NCBI RefSeq assembly: GCF_000611675.1 | Contig: NZ_JATV01000012.1 | Location: 1-64,000, forward strand | From: Flavobacterium succinicans LMG 10402 | GTDB taxonomy: Bacteria; Bacteroidota; Bacteroidia; Flavobacteriales; Flavobacteriaceae | DNA: 64,000 nucleotides | Reading direction: 5' to 3' | Shown: piece by piece, positions 25,851 through 34,834 of the stretch | How the letters are laid out: every line of letters starts with the position of its first letter | How positions within the stretch are numbered: position 1 is the first letter of the stretch | Translations under genes and position numbers: made by a program | Notes under the pieces: generated by a model | What the model was told of the DNA's origin: nothing | The model's database searches: none | Seen by the model: the letters and a program-made list of their open reading frames with translations, nothing else

Positions 25851-28682
25851 TTATAGTGTGAATTTCACACCAAAAGCCGTTTTCACACCATAAAATTCTA
25901 CTTGTTTTGGACGATCTTCTGAGTTTCCGTAATGGTACATCAAAGGATTATTTAGGATGTTGTTGATGTCAGCAAAAAACAATAGGTTTTTAGTGATTTT
26001 ACAAGAAAGACCTATGTCCAAAGTGCTATATTTTCCGTAGTAAATATCGTTCTTGTCTTGGTCTGCAAAAGCGATAGCGTATTTACCTTTGTAATTGTAG
26101 GCTGCTCTAATGTTGAATCCTCCTTTTTCAAAGAACAATTGCGCATTGTATAATTGTTTCGCTTGATAAGGCAAACCCACTTCTCTTCCTGTAGTTGTTG
26201 TCATCTCGGAGGTCATGAATGTGGCATTCAATTGCGTTCCAAAATACTGCAAGAAACCAGGCAAGAAATCAAAACGTTTCATGATACCTAACTCTAAACC
26301 ACCAATCCAAGCTTCGTTTCCATTATTTGGTGTACTAAATTCAACACCTGGCTTACCGTTATAGGTTCCTTGGTAAGAATCTTGAAAAATTGGATCTTTA
26401 ATTGATTTATAGAAAACCCCACCACTAATCAAACCAGCATTAGAAAGATAATACTCTCCCATTAAATCAAAATTCCAAGAATACGTTGGATTTAAATTTG
26501 GGTTTCCACCTTTAAATTCGTTGTCCGCTTCAACATATGATCCACCAGGGGTAATATCACCAAAATTAGGTCTAGCAAAAGTTCTTGTAGATGCAAATCT
26601 TACATTTAAATTGTCATTAGCTTGGTATTTTAAATGAAACATTGGTAATACCGCTAAGTATTTTTTTGTATTTTCAACAGGTGTCAATACACCGTTAATT
26701 ACATTATAACCATTTACTTTTGTTTCAGTATTTGAAAAACGAATACCTCCTAAAGCAGTAAGATTTTCTGAGATTTTATAAGTCCCCATTCCGTAAGCAT
26801 CAGCGTGCGTTTCGTTAACATCAAAGTTTCTTCCTAAACCTTTGTTGTATTCTAATGCTTCTGAATCTGCTGGGCTAATCGCAAGATTGTTTTGGTTTTT
26901 CTTCCAGAAATCTTTCATTCCATTAGTAGAAAGTACTGGTCCCAAAGTACTAGAAATGCTAGTGTTTAATTCTTTTAAATAATCGGCTCTACCAGGTTGG
27001 TCAATAATGAAACCTTGAGAGTCTGAAAGGAGTGGAGCTGTTCCGGATTTCCAAGTATAAAAGATGTCAGAGAATTTAGCAGTACGTTCTTTATCTCTAA
27101 ATTTAAGACCATATTTTAAAGTCAATTTGTCATTGGCTTTGATTTCATGATTAAATGAAGCCACGATTTTATCTCTTTCTGTAATAGCTACTTTGTAGAA
27201 CTCTAAATCACCAAATCTCATTTTAGTAGCATCAGTTTTGAAATTAGGATCACTATAGAAGCCAAATAATGCATCTGGATTCTTATAGTCTAACTTTCCG
27301 CCATCAACTGCCCAATAAGCACGTTGACCTACTCCTTTGTTTGTCATGTAGCTAGGATTTATACCTACGCCATCTTGTCTGTACTTTATAACAAAATAGG
27401 ATTTGTTTTCAGCATCTGGAATATTACCGTATTTAAATTCATTTTCATACGAAGCCAAATCCCAATCAATAGAACCGTTGTTTAATTCGTGTTTTCCGCC
27501 AATGTTGATAGATTTAAGTTCTGTAATCAAAGTATTATTGATGTTTTGCAACTCAACTCTAGTAGTATTTGTTGTGGTGCTAAATCTGTCAAAACGAATT
27601 CTTTGTTTGTAATGTGTCTCAAAATCAGAAAGCGTTCCGTACATTGATTTTAAATAAATCTTGCTTTTTGGGCTCAAGTTGTAATCTAAAGCGACATTAG
27701 CTCCAGTTGTTTTACGTTCTCCAGTATAATCTCTTAATTCCATTCTAAAGACTCCTTCGTCCCCATTTCTTCTCGCTTCGAAGTTATCGGTCGCCCAGTT
27801 TCTGTTAAATCGAGTAAAATTCAAAAGATATCCAAATTTTTTGTCTTTGGTATGGCCACCAAAAGTCAATGCCGCATTATACACTCCTTTTCCAGATTTA
27901 TCATTGTAACCACTACCAATGGTAGCGTTAAGGGTCTGTTTCATTGGCGCAGTATGAGTAATGAAGTTTACACTACCGCCAATACCGTCAGCCTCAATAT
28001 CAGGTGTCAAAGCTTTGTTTACTTGTACATAAGCAATTAGTTCTGAGGGAAAGAAATCAAAAGCAGTTGCTCTAGAAGTCGTCTCTTCTTCAGCAGTTGG
28101 AATTCTATTACCGTTTATTGTTGTTGATGCCCAAAAAGGAGGTAATCCTCTCACGGATACAAATCTTCCCTCTCCTTGATCACGTTCAATAGAAACCCCT
28201 TGAACTCTTTGAACAGTTTCGGCAGCATTGCGGTCTGGTAGTTTTCCAATACCATCTGCAGCAATTACATTCATAATGCTAACAGAACTTTTTTGCATAT
28301 TCAAGGCTCTTAATTCACTATTTTTTTGTGCAGAATTCACGACAACCTCTTTTAGTTTTAGTTCGTTTTCTGTTGGTTCTAAAGTGATTACTCCTAAGTT
28401 GTAAATTTCATTATTCTTAATAGTTACAGTTAATTCCTGAGTTTTAAATCCAGAATTGCTGATAGAAACAACTATTTTTTCCTCTTCAATTACATTCAAT
28501 TTAAAATTGCCATCAAAATCAGAAGTAGTTTTTTTGTTGGAATTTAAAATAGAAATAGTTGCTCCGGGCATAGGTAATTTATTCTCATAAATAGTACCTA
28601 TTATACTCTGTTTTTGAGCAAAGCACAATCCTGTAAAATTCAGTACTAGTAGAAATAGTAGCTGGCTTAGTTTTGTTTTCAT
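25851..28682 (-). CDS. TonB-dependent outer-membrane receptor
   Basis: 943 residues. Signal peptide to about residue 22 (FTGLCFAQ), a carboxypeptidase-regulatory-like domain (about 25-112; GTIYENKLPMPGATISI), a plug with RNAAETVQRVQGVSIERD and the EADGIGGSVNF segment, and a C-terminal beta barrel ending in KTAFGVKFTL. It is the single-chain type, with no SusD partner. It is the first gene of a minus-strand operon with the MFS carrier, FAD oxidoreductase and PhnX-like enzyme, so it probably takes up a phosphonate or a phosphonate-bearing lipid or glycan fragment. Ligand is inferred from context. Confidence 0.9.
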   Translation of the reverse strand: MKTKLSQLLFLLVLNFTGLCFAQKQSIIGTIYENKLPMPGATISILNSNKKTTSDFDGNFKLNVIEEEKIVVSISNSGFKTQELTVTIKNNEIYNLGVITLEPTENELKLKEVVVNSAQKNSELRALNMQKSSVSIMNVIAADGIGKLPDRNAAETVQRVQGVSIERDQGEGRFVSVRGLPPFWASTTINGNRIPTAEEETTSRATAFDFFPSELIAYVQVNKALTPDIEADGIGGSVNFITHTAPMKQTLNATIGSGYNDKSGKGVYNAALTFGGHTKDKKFGYLLNFTRFNRNWATDNFEARRNGDEGVFRMELRDYTGERKTTGANVALDYNLSPKSKIYLKSMYGTLSDFETHYKQRIRFDRFSTTTNTTRVELQNINNTLITELKSINIGGKHELNNGSIDWDLASYENEFKYGNIPDAENKSYFVIKYRQDGVGINPSYMTNKGVGQRAYWAVDGGKLDYKNPDALFGFYSDPNFKTDATKMRFGDLEFYKVAITERDKIVASFNHEIKANDKLTLKYGLKFRDKERTAKFSDIFYTWKSGTAPLLSDSQGFIIDQPGRADYLKELNTSISSTLGPVLSTNGMKDFWKKNQNNLAISPADSEALEYNKGLGRNFDVNETHADAYGMGTYKISENLTALGGIRFSNTETKVNGYNVINGVLTPVENTKKYLAVLPMFHLKYQANDNLNVRFASTRTFARPNFGDITPGGSYVEADNEFKGGNPNLNPTYSWNFDLMGEYYLSNAGLISGGVFYKSIKDPIFQDSYQGTYNGKPGVEFSTPNNGNEAWIGGLELGIMKRFDFLPGFLQYFGTQLNATFMTSEMTTTTGREVGLPYQAKQLYNAQLFFEKGGFNIRAAYNYKGKYAIAFADQDKNDIYYGKYSTLDIGLSCKITKNLLFFADINNILNNPLMYHYGNSEDRPKQVEFYGVKTAFGVKFTL

Positions 28683-28987
28683 TGTTTACTAATATTAAAT
28701 ATTTTTTACAAAAGAACTCAATAAGTTTAATATTGGTAAATTTTTTGAATTATCAAAAAGTATTTTTTATTTTATTAAAAAGTTAAAACAATGTTACTAG
28801 GTAAATTTTATGTTACCAAAAATTGGAATAATGGTGCTTTTTATAGGTTTTTGTTGAGAATTTAGTAGTGAAGCACGGTGGTGTGTAAAAATTAGTGTTC
28901 AGCGGTTTTTATTTTTACTAAAAAGAGTTGTTAGCAATGAATTACTTGAGTTTTAAAGTATTTTTATAACAATAAAGTTACGAACAT
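28683..28987. other. AT-rich upstream region of the TonB receptor operon
   Basis: About 305 bp with no ORF. On the minus strand a TTCTTTTG (one mismatch to TAnnTTTG) lies close to the receptor start, with TTTAC about 19 bp further upstream; this is a weak promoter candidate. No regulator site could be identified. Confidence 0.4.
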
Positions 28988-29021
28988 AAAAAAAGCCGTA
29001 ACTAAATAAGTTACAGCTTTA
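28988..29021 (-). terminator. Terminator after the truncated globin gene
   Basis: AAAGCCGTAACT / AGTTACAGCTTT hairpin with one mismatch and a T run on the minus strand, 20 bp after the stop codon. Confidence 0.8.
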
Positions 29022-29040
29022 ATAAAAAGAAACAGAAGGT

Positions 29041-29424
29041 TTATTCTTTCTCAGCCTTCCTAAAATACTCAATCTTATAGTTGAACATTTCAGCCATATT
29101 TTTGGCTCTAAGTTTAGCTTCTTCGGCTAATGGGCCTGCAAACAAACCGTCGATAGTGGTGGTGAAAATCGCCATCCAGCGGTCGAAATGCGTTTTGTCT
29201 ACCGGTAATTGTTTGTGTGGCGGAAACGGACTTCCCGAATAGGTGTGGACTTCTAGCAGAATGGTTTGCCAGAAGCGGTACATTTTTTCGAGATGTTCTG
29301 GCCAACGTTCACCTATTTTTTCGTTGAAAACGGGGCCGATTGCCTCGTCTTGACGTACATTGCTATAAAACGTATCGACCATTTTTTTGATGTCGTTTAG
29401 GTCTTGTATATCTTTTGAAATCAT
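29041..29424 (-). CDS. Group III truncated hemoglobin
   Basis: A 127-residue cytoplasmic globin of the compact 2-on-2 type. The proximal heme ligand is His79 in VDKTHFDRW; the E-helix region holds FWQTILLEVHTYSG, and PFPPHKQLP is a group III landmark. Members bind O2 or NO and may protect against nitrosative stress or support peroxidase chemistry. The gene stands alone with its own terminator, between the phosphonate operon and the GH30 gene, and shows no link to either. Confidence 0.9.
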   Translation of the reverse strand: MISKDIQDLNDIKKMVDTFYSNVRQDEAIGPVFNEKIGERWPEHLEKMYRFWQTILLEVHTYSGSPFPPHKQLPVDKTHFDRWMAIFTTTIDGLFAGPLAEEAKLRAKNMAEMFNYKIEYFRKAEKE

Positions 29425-29663
29425 AATTTTTTGTGTGTAAAAAGTAATGCAAAAATAAGATTTAATGTTGGATATACTGTTGTGGTTCGCAAGATGAAAT
29501 CCCGTAGTTTCTAGTATTGGCTTGTTTGATGTGTTTTTGTAGTGATTAAAAATGATTGTTTTTTATTGAAATTGATCTAATATTACCTTTACAATTTTAA
29601 CAGGCAATTAATTTACTAATGATGCAATACTATTAAATAAAGGAAATATTAAAACAAGATGTT

Positions 29664-32600
29664 ATGAATGAAAAAAACAAAAAAAATAGAAATGTTGGAG
29701 AGCCATTAATTCTCTTCGTAATTATTCTGTTTGCTTTTTTTTTAAAGGCAGAAGCTCAAGTCGTTACGCCTTGGATGACGACTGGCAATCAGACAAAGTT
29801 GTTGCAACAGCAAGCGAATGTTAGTTTCGGTTCTATTTCTGGAAGTAATCCTTCGACTGTTACTATTACTCCTGCAACGACTTATCAAACTATGGATGGT
29901 TTTGGTTACACCCTTACAGAGGGTAGTTGTGAAGTGATTAGCGCTATGGCTGCAACGCAACAAAACCAGTTGCTCAATGATTTATACAATCCAACAACGG
30001 GTTTGAACGTGAATATTGTTCGTATTAGTATTGGTGCTTCGGATTTGAGTAGCTCTTCTTATAGTTACAATGAAACTTCAGGAGATGTGAATATGAATAA
30101 TTTTAGCTTGAATGGTCCTGATGCGACTTATTTGATTCCAATGATTAAAAAGATACTGTTAATCAATCCGAATATTAAAATATTAGCCACTCCATGGACG
30201 GCTCCTCGATGGATGAAGACCAATAATTCATGGATCGGTGGAAGTCTGCAAACACAATATTATGCGGCTTATGCTAAATATTTTGTAAAGTATTTAGATG
30301 CTATGAAAGCCCAAGGTATTGCTATTTGGGGAATTACGCCTCAAAATGAACCAGAACACGGTAATAATGAACCCAGTATGTTGATGAATTCAACGGAACA
30401 AAAGAATTTTATTAATAGTCAGCTTGGCCCACAAATGGCAGCCGCTGGTTATGGTTATGTAAAAATTATAGCTTTTGATCATAATTGTGATAATACCGTT
30501 TATCCTATTGATGTGTTAAACAATAGTAGTTATGCTGAAGGTGCTGCTTTTCATATGTATAAAGGCGATGCTTTGGCGATGTCTGTAGTTCACGATGCAA
30601 CAAATAAAAACGTTTATTTTACAGAACAATATACTGGTCCTAGTGGAGATTTTAGTGGGGATTTTGGTTGGCATATGCAAAATGTGGTTATTGGTACAAC
30701 GAATAACTGGTCAAAGACTGTTTTAGAATGGAATCTTGCCAATAATTCAAATTTAGGTCCACATACGCCAGGTGGATGTACTACTTGTTTAGGGGCTGTA
30801 ACCATAACCAGTAGTACAAGTTATACTAAAAATGTTGCTTATTATATTATTGGTCAAATATCGAAGTTTGTGAAGGCAGGAGCATTACGAGTTGGAACCA
30901 GTAGTACCAATGGTTCTATAACTTCTACAGGATTTAAAAATACAGATGGTTCACTTTCACTTTTGGTTTACAATGCTGGTGGGGCTGAAAATACGATCAG
31001 AATTGTTTCTGGGTCAGCAGCTTTTAATTATGCAGTTCCAGCAGCATCCGCAGTAACTTTTAATTGGATGCCATTAGATGCGGTACCTGTTACAGGTGTA
31101 AGTGTGAGTCCAACGAATGTAAGTATGTTTATAAATGCAAGTGCTCAGCTTACAGCCACAGTTTCTCCCGCTAATGCAAGTAATAAAAATGTAATATGGA
31201 GTTCTAGTAATAGTGCTGTAGCTTCAGTTAACTCAAACGGTTTAGTTACAGGAATTGCTCAGGGTACAGCAGTAGTAACGGCTACTACAGTTAGTGGAAA
31301 CAAAACAGCTACTAGTTCCGTCACAGTTCAAGGACAATTGCCTTATGGAGGCATTCCAGCGACTTTGCCTGGAGTAATTCAGGCAGAGAATTATGATCAA
31401 GGAGGTCAAAATAATGCCTATTTTGATAACGAATCTACAAATCAAGGTGGCGCATACCGAACCAATGAAGGTGTTGACATTACTACTATTGCCGGAACTA
31501 CTGGTTTTGCTACTGGATGGACTGCTACTGGTGAGTGGACAGAATACACTTCTAATGTAACAGCGGGAACCTATACTATAGAAGCAACTGTAGCGTCTAT
31601 ATATACTGGTAAGCAATTACGGGTGCTGTTAGATGGCGAGGTATTGGCAATTTTGGATGTTCCCAATACAGGTTCGTGGGATGTTTACAAAGTAGTTTCA
31701 ATTTCTAACATTCCGTTTTCCGGAGGGAATAACAAAATTATACGCTTAGAAATTATTGGTGGGGAATTTAATATTGATAAAATTGAAGTCAAAAATATGG
31801 CATCGATTCCAGTTTCCTCTATTGCCATCAATCCAACTTCTTCATCGATTATAGTTGCTGGAACCTTACAGTTGGTGCCGACTATTGCGCCAAATAATGC
31901 AACGAATAAAAACGTTACTTGGAGCTCAAGTAATACAGCAGTGGCTTCTGTTAATGCAACAGGATTAGTGACAGCAATAGCTACTGGTACTGCAATAATT
32001 ACAGCAACAACAGTTGAAGGTGCAAAAACAGCTACAAGTACTATTTCTGTTACAACTCCTTTTCCAGGATATTATAATATTATTTCAAGAAATAGCAACA
32101 AAGGATTAGATGTTTCAGATAATGCCACGACAAGTGGTGCAAGAATTCAGCAGTATGACATTGCCAATGGAGGAGGAAATAATCAACGTTGGAAATTGGT
32201 TCCTGATGGTAGTGGTAATTTTTATATTATCGTAAAATCGACGCAACTGTATTTGGCTACCGAGAATAACAGCACTGCTGATGGCGTAAAAGTTGTGCAA
32301 AGAGCATTCACAAATTCAAATGAATTGAAATGGACCGTTTCGGCTATTAGTGGAGGTTATTATAAAATTATAAACTTGAATAGCGGAAAAGCATTAGATG
32401 TAGAAAATGTTTCAACACTAAATGGCGCCTCTATTCAGGTTTGGACTTACTCAGGCGGACTAAATCAACAATGGCAATTGGCGCAAACAGAATCGACTGT
32501 TAATAAGTTTGCTGAGGTAAAACAATTGAAGGCACCACTAGAAAATAACATAGTAGTTTATTTCAATTCCACTAAAGATTTATTGAATATTACTACTGTA

Positions 32601-32780
32601 AATTCAGGATTTGGTGAAGTAAAATTGTATTCCATGTCAGGAGAACTAGTTTTGGTTAAAGATGTTGATTTTAGTAAAGGAAGTGAAGTTGAAATTGATG
32701 TTTCAAGATTACCAAAAGGCATGTATGTGGTTAAAATAAATGATGGAAATGGTATTTTCTCTAAGAAAATTCTAAAATAA
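29664..32780 (+). CDS. Secreted GH30 glycoside hydrolase with CBMs and T9SS tail
   Basis: 1038 residues. Signal peptide ends near residue 31. The GH30 domain (about 45-470) has MDGFGYTLTEGSCEV, acid/base Glu in TPQNEPEH and nucleophile Glu in VYFTEQYTG, as in glucosylceramidase/beta-1,6-glucanase enzymes. Then a Big_2 Ig-like domain (about 475-555), a CBM6-like domain (560-710; GVIQAENYDQGG), a second Big_2 (712-797), a ricin-type lectin domain (800-942; QxW repeats) and a C-terminal domain of type IX secretion form ending KGMYVVKINDGNGIFSKKIL. Exact substrate (beta-glucan, fucogalactan or xylan) is not decided by sequence. Confidence 0.88.
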   Translation: MNEKNKKNRNVGEPLILFVIILFAFFLKAEAQVVTPWMTTGNQTKLLQQQANVSFGSISGSNPSTVTITPATTYQTMDGFGYTLTEGSCEVISAMAATQQNQLLNDLYNPTTGLNVNIVRISIGASDLSSSSYSYNETSGDVNMNNFSLNGPDATYLIPMIKKILLINPNIKILATPWTAPRWMKTNNSWIGGSLQTQYYAAYAKYFVKYLDAMKAQGIAIWGITPQNEPEHGNNEPSMLMNSTEQKNFINSQLGPQMAAAGYGYVKIIAFDHNCDNTVYPIDVLNNSSYAEGAAFHMYKGDALAMSVVHDATNKNVYFTEQYTGPSGDFSGDFGWHMQNVVIGTTNNWSKTVLEWNLANNSNLGPHTPGGCTTCLGAVTITSSTSYTKNVAYYIIGQISKFVKAGALRVGTSSTNGSITSTGFKNTDGSLSLLVYNAGGAENTIRIVSGSAAFNYAVPAASAVTFNWMPLDAVPVTGVSVSPTNVSMFINASAQLTATVSPANASNKNVIWSSSNSAVASVNSNGLVTGIAQGTAVVTATTVSGNKTATSSVTVQGQLPYGGIPATLPGVIQAENYDQGGQNNAYFDNESTNQGGAYRTNEGVDITTIAGTTGFATGWTATGEWTEYTSNVTAGTYTIEATVASIYTGKQLRVLLDGEVLAILDVPNTGSWDVYKVVSISNIPFSGGNNKIIRLEIIGGEFNIDKIEVKNMASIPVSSIAINPTSSSIIVAGTLQLVPTIAPNNATNKNVTWSSSNTAVASVNATGLVTAIATGTAIITATTVEGAKTATSTISVTTPFPGYYNIISRNSNKGLDVSDNATTSGARIQQYDIANGGGNNQRWKLVPDGSGNFYIIVKSTQLYLATENNSTADGVKVVQRAFTNSNELKWTVSAISGGYYKIINLNSGKALDVENVSTLNGASIQVWTYSGGLNQQWQLAQTESTVNKFAEVKQLKAPLENNIVVYFNSTKDLLNITTVNSGFGEVKLYSMSGELVLVKDVDFSKGSEVEIDVSRLPKGMYVVKINDGNGIFSKKILK

Positions 32781-32810
32781 CAACTCCGATTTTGTTGAAA
32801 AAGGTTTTTT

Positions 32811-32839
32811 AGGCTGCCATTATTGGGCAGCCTTTTTTT
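32811..32839. terminator. Terminator between the GH30 gene and ilvA
   Basis: AGGCTGCC-attatt-GGGCAGCC followed by seven T. It ends right at the ilvA stop codon and can serve the GH30 gene. Confidence 0.85.
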
Positions 32840-34082
32840 AACCAATTAATTGTGTGAATAAATCTTGTTTGTTGTTGAGGTATTGGTATTCGAAACCCAT
32901 TTTTTTCATATTGTCTTTGATGGCTAAAATGTCGTTTGGATTTTTCACTTCTAGACCTACCACAACGGAGCCAACTTCTCGACTGTTCTTTTTGGCAAAT
33001 TGGAAGTAGGTGATGTCGTCGTCGGGGCCTAAAATGGTATTGACAAATTCTTTGAGCGCGCCAGGACGTTGCGGAAATTGTATCATAAAATAATGCATCA
33101 ATCCTTCATAAAGTAAAGAACGTTCCTTGATTTCGGCGGTGCGTTCAATATCGTTATTACTGCCGCTTACGATACAAACTACGGTTTTTCCTTTGATTTG
33201 CTCTTTATAAAAATCCAATGCTGCAATGGTCAAAGCGCCTGCGGGTTCTACCACCATTGCTTCTTCGTTGTACAAACGCAAGATAGTGGTGCATACTTTC
33301 CCTTCGGGAACTAGGACGATATCGTCAAGGTTTTTTTGGCAAATGGCAAACGTTTGGTTCCCCACTTGTTTTACTGCCGCGCCGTCTACAAACTTGTCTA
33401 TAGTGTCTAAAGGTGTATTGGCTCGATTGGCAATGGAAGTTTTCATAGCCGGCGCGCCTTGTGGTTCAACGCCAATGATTTTGGTATTAGGACTTAAGTG
33501 TTTGAAAACGGTTGAAAGGCCGGAAGCTAAACCTCCTCCGCCAATGGGAACGAAAACATAATCGATAGGTTGTTGGTAATAATCTAGGATTTCAAGTCCT
33601 ACGGTACCTTGACCCGCAATGACTTTTTCATCATCAAAAGGATGAATGAATGCTTTTTGGTTGTCCTTGGCGTCGGCAACAGCTTTGGCATAGGCATCGT
33701 CGAAGGTATCTCCTGTCAATACAATTTCGACCCATTTTTTGCCAAAGAGCTGTACTTGCTTTACTTTTTGATTGGGCGTGGTTTTGGGCATATAGATTTT
33801 GCCTTGTATTTGTAAAAGATGGCAAGAGTACGCCACGCCTTGTGCGTGATTGCCAGCACTGGCGCACACTATACCGTTTGTTTTTTCGCTATCGGTTAAG
33901 GATTTCATTTTGTTGTAAGCGCCTCTGATTTTATAAGAACGCACAACTTGAAGGTCTTCTCGTTTAAGTAAAATAGTAGCCCCAAATTCTTCTGAAAGAT
34001 TGAAATTCTCTGTTAATGGTGTTGCAGGAACTACGTTGGCTAATTCTTGTTGCGCTTGTTGTATGGATTGAAATAAGTTCAT
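32838..34082 (-). CDS. ilvA: Threonine ammonia-lyase (threonine dehydratase)
   Basis: A 414-residue PLP enzyme converting threonine to 2-oxobutyrate, the committed step to isoleucine. PLP lysine Lys51 in VVRSYKIRGAYNKM; glycine-rich phosphate loop GGGGLASG; Asn in ASAGNHAQGV. A C-terminal ACT-like regulatory domain (about 325-414; FPQRPGALKEFVN) is present, so it is likely inhibited by isoleucine. It lies 10 bp after an ACT-domain gene, and the pair is preceded by two isoleucine-rich leader peptides with terminators. The other ilv genes (ilvDBHC) are not next to it. Confidence 0.95.
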   Translation of the reverse strand: MNLFQSIQQAQQELANVVPATPLTENFNLSEEFGATILLKREDLQVVRSYKIRGAYNKMKSLTDSEKTNGIVCASAGNHAQGVAYSCHLLQIQGKIYMPKTTPNQKVKQVQLFGKKWVEIVLTGDTFDDAYAKAVADAKDNQKAFIHPFDDEKVIAGQGTVGLEILDYYQQPIDYVFVPIGGGGLASGLSTVFKHLSPNTKIIGVEPQGAPAMKTSIANRANTPLDTIDKFVDGAAVKQVGNQTFAICQKNLDDIVLVPEGKVCTTILRLYNEEAMVVEPAGALTIAALDFYKEQIKGKTVVCIVSGSNNDIERTAEIKERSLLYEGLMHYFMIQFPQRPGALKEFVNTILGPDDDITYFQFAKKNSREVGSVVVGLEVKNPNDILAIKDNMKKMGFEYQYLNNKQDLFTQLIG

Positions 34083-34092
34083 TTTGTTGATT

Positions 34093-34521
34093 TTAATTGA
34101 ATTGTAATGTTGATTGAGTTAGGGTGTTTTCTAATACGTAATAGTGCTCATTGGTCATTTTACCACAACAAATCCAATGCTCCTTTTCTTGAAATAGATA
34201 AGAGATAGGAAAATGTGTGATTTGATCTTTGTGAATTATCGGAATTTTAAAAAGTAAGATTTGATGAGTTTCTAGTTCCTTTTGATTTTGAGTGTAACAA
34301 CAAAAAATCTCTATAATTCGTTCCAAAAGGGCAAGCATAGTTTTGCTGTTGGAATCGTGATCCCAATAACCAACCCTGATTTTATATACAAAAGTGTGCT
34401 CACAATATTCTACCCAAAAATGATCGATTTTTATCTTTTTGCGAGTGAATATCAAGGCAATTTTACTGATTAGCGTTTCTTCTTTTTCGCAAAACAGGGT
34501 TAGGGTAATTTTTTCTTTCAT
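34093..34521 (-). CDS. ACT-domain protein resembling acetolactate synthase small subunit
   Basis: A 142-residue cytoplasmic protein. The first 75 residues resemble the N-terminal ACT domain of IlvH/IlvN (TLFCEKEETLISKIALIF, then TRKKIKIDHFWVEY), but the glycine loop of true IlvH (N-x-x-G) is not kept and the C-terminal half has no clear match. It may be a stand-alone sensor of branched-chain amino acids or a remnant of ilvH. It sits first in an operon with ilvA, directly downstream of the second isoleucine attenuator, which fits an amino-acid role. Confidence 0.6.
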   Translation of the reverse strand: MKEKITLTLFCEKEETLISKIALIFTRKKIKIDHFWVEYCEHTFVYKIRVGYWDHDSNSKTMLALLERIIEIFCCYTQNQKELETHQILLFKIPIIHKDQITHFPISYLFQEKEHWICCGKMTNEHYYVLENTLTQSTLQFN

Positions 34522-34544
34522 TGTAATTGTGGTTCATTTTTATT

Positions 34545-34582
34545 CAAAAAAAAAACCTTTCTCAAGTGACGAGAAAGGTTTT
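34545..34582 (-). terminator. Attenuator terminator 2 upstream of the ilvA operon
   Basis: AACCTTTCTC pairs with GAGAAAGGTT over a 7-nt loop, with a ten-base T run on the minus strand. Seven bases of the left arm and loop (CTCGTCA) are the exact complement of TGACGAG, which overlaps the stop codon of leader peptide 2; this is the classic antiterminator arrangement. Confidence 0.85.
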
Positions 34583-34608
34583 ATAGTTATACATAACATC
34601 CTAACTCG

Positions 34609-34662
34609 TCAACAAAGACGAATAATAATGATGTTAATAATAATACTAGTGTTTTGTGTCAT
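34609..34662 (-). CDS. Isoleucine-rich leader peptide 2
   Basis: A 17-residue ORF, MTQNTSIIINIIIIRLC, with seven isoleucine codons in two runs. Its TGA stop begins the sequence TGACGAG that can pair with the attenuator-2 hairpin. When charged tRNA-Ile is scarce, a ribosome stalling on the Ile codons would leave this sequence free and prevent termination. Too short for automatic gene finders. Confidence 0.85.
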   Translation of the reverse strand: MTQNTSIIINIIIIRLC

Positions 34663-34665
34663 ATC

Positions 34666-34693
34666 TAAAAAAAAACCTCCCAATTGGGAGGTT
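34666..34693 (-). terminator. Attenuator terminator 1 upstream of the ilvA operon
   Basis: AACCTCCC-AATT-GGGAGGTT with an A run on the plus strand, thus a T run on the minus transcript. It lies directly before the second leader peptide and 41 bp after the first. The competing pairing is weaker than in attenuator 2: only GAGG in the leader-1 downstream region matches CCTC. Confidence 0.85.
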
Positions 34694-34733
34694 CTATATT
34701 GTTATTGTTAATACTATACAGCGCCTCACATTC

Positions 34734-34784
34734 TCATCGAATGATAATTGAAATGCTGCTAATAATTGTGTTATTGTTTTTCAT
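34734..34784 (-). CDS. Isoleucine-rich leader peptide 1
   Basis: A 16-residue ORF, MKNNNTIISSISIIIR, with six isoleucine codons. It starts about 20 bp after a TATATTTG promoter element, so it would be the first translated product of the ilvA transcript. Followed by attenuator terminator 1. It is unlikely that two adjacent Ile-rich ORFs, each with a terminator, occur by chance. Confidence 0.8.
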   Translation of the reverse strand: MKNNNTIISSISIIIR

Positions 34785-34802
34785 ATAAAAAATGTGATGC
34801 CG

Positions 34803-34810
34803 CAAATATA
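34803..34810 (-). promoter_or_regulatory. Promoter -7 element of the ilvA attenuated operon
   Basis: On the minus strand an exact TATATTTG (TAnnTTTG). It lies 19 bp before leader peptide 1. No good -33 TTG was found at the normal distance. Confidence 0.5.
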
Positions 34811-34834
34811 AACAAATAAGGTATTCACCGCGAT

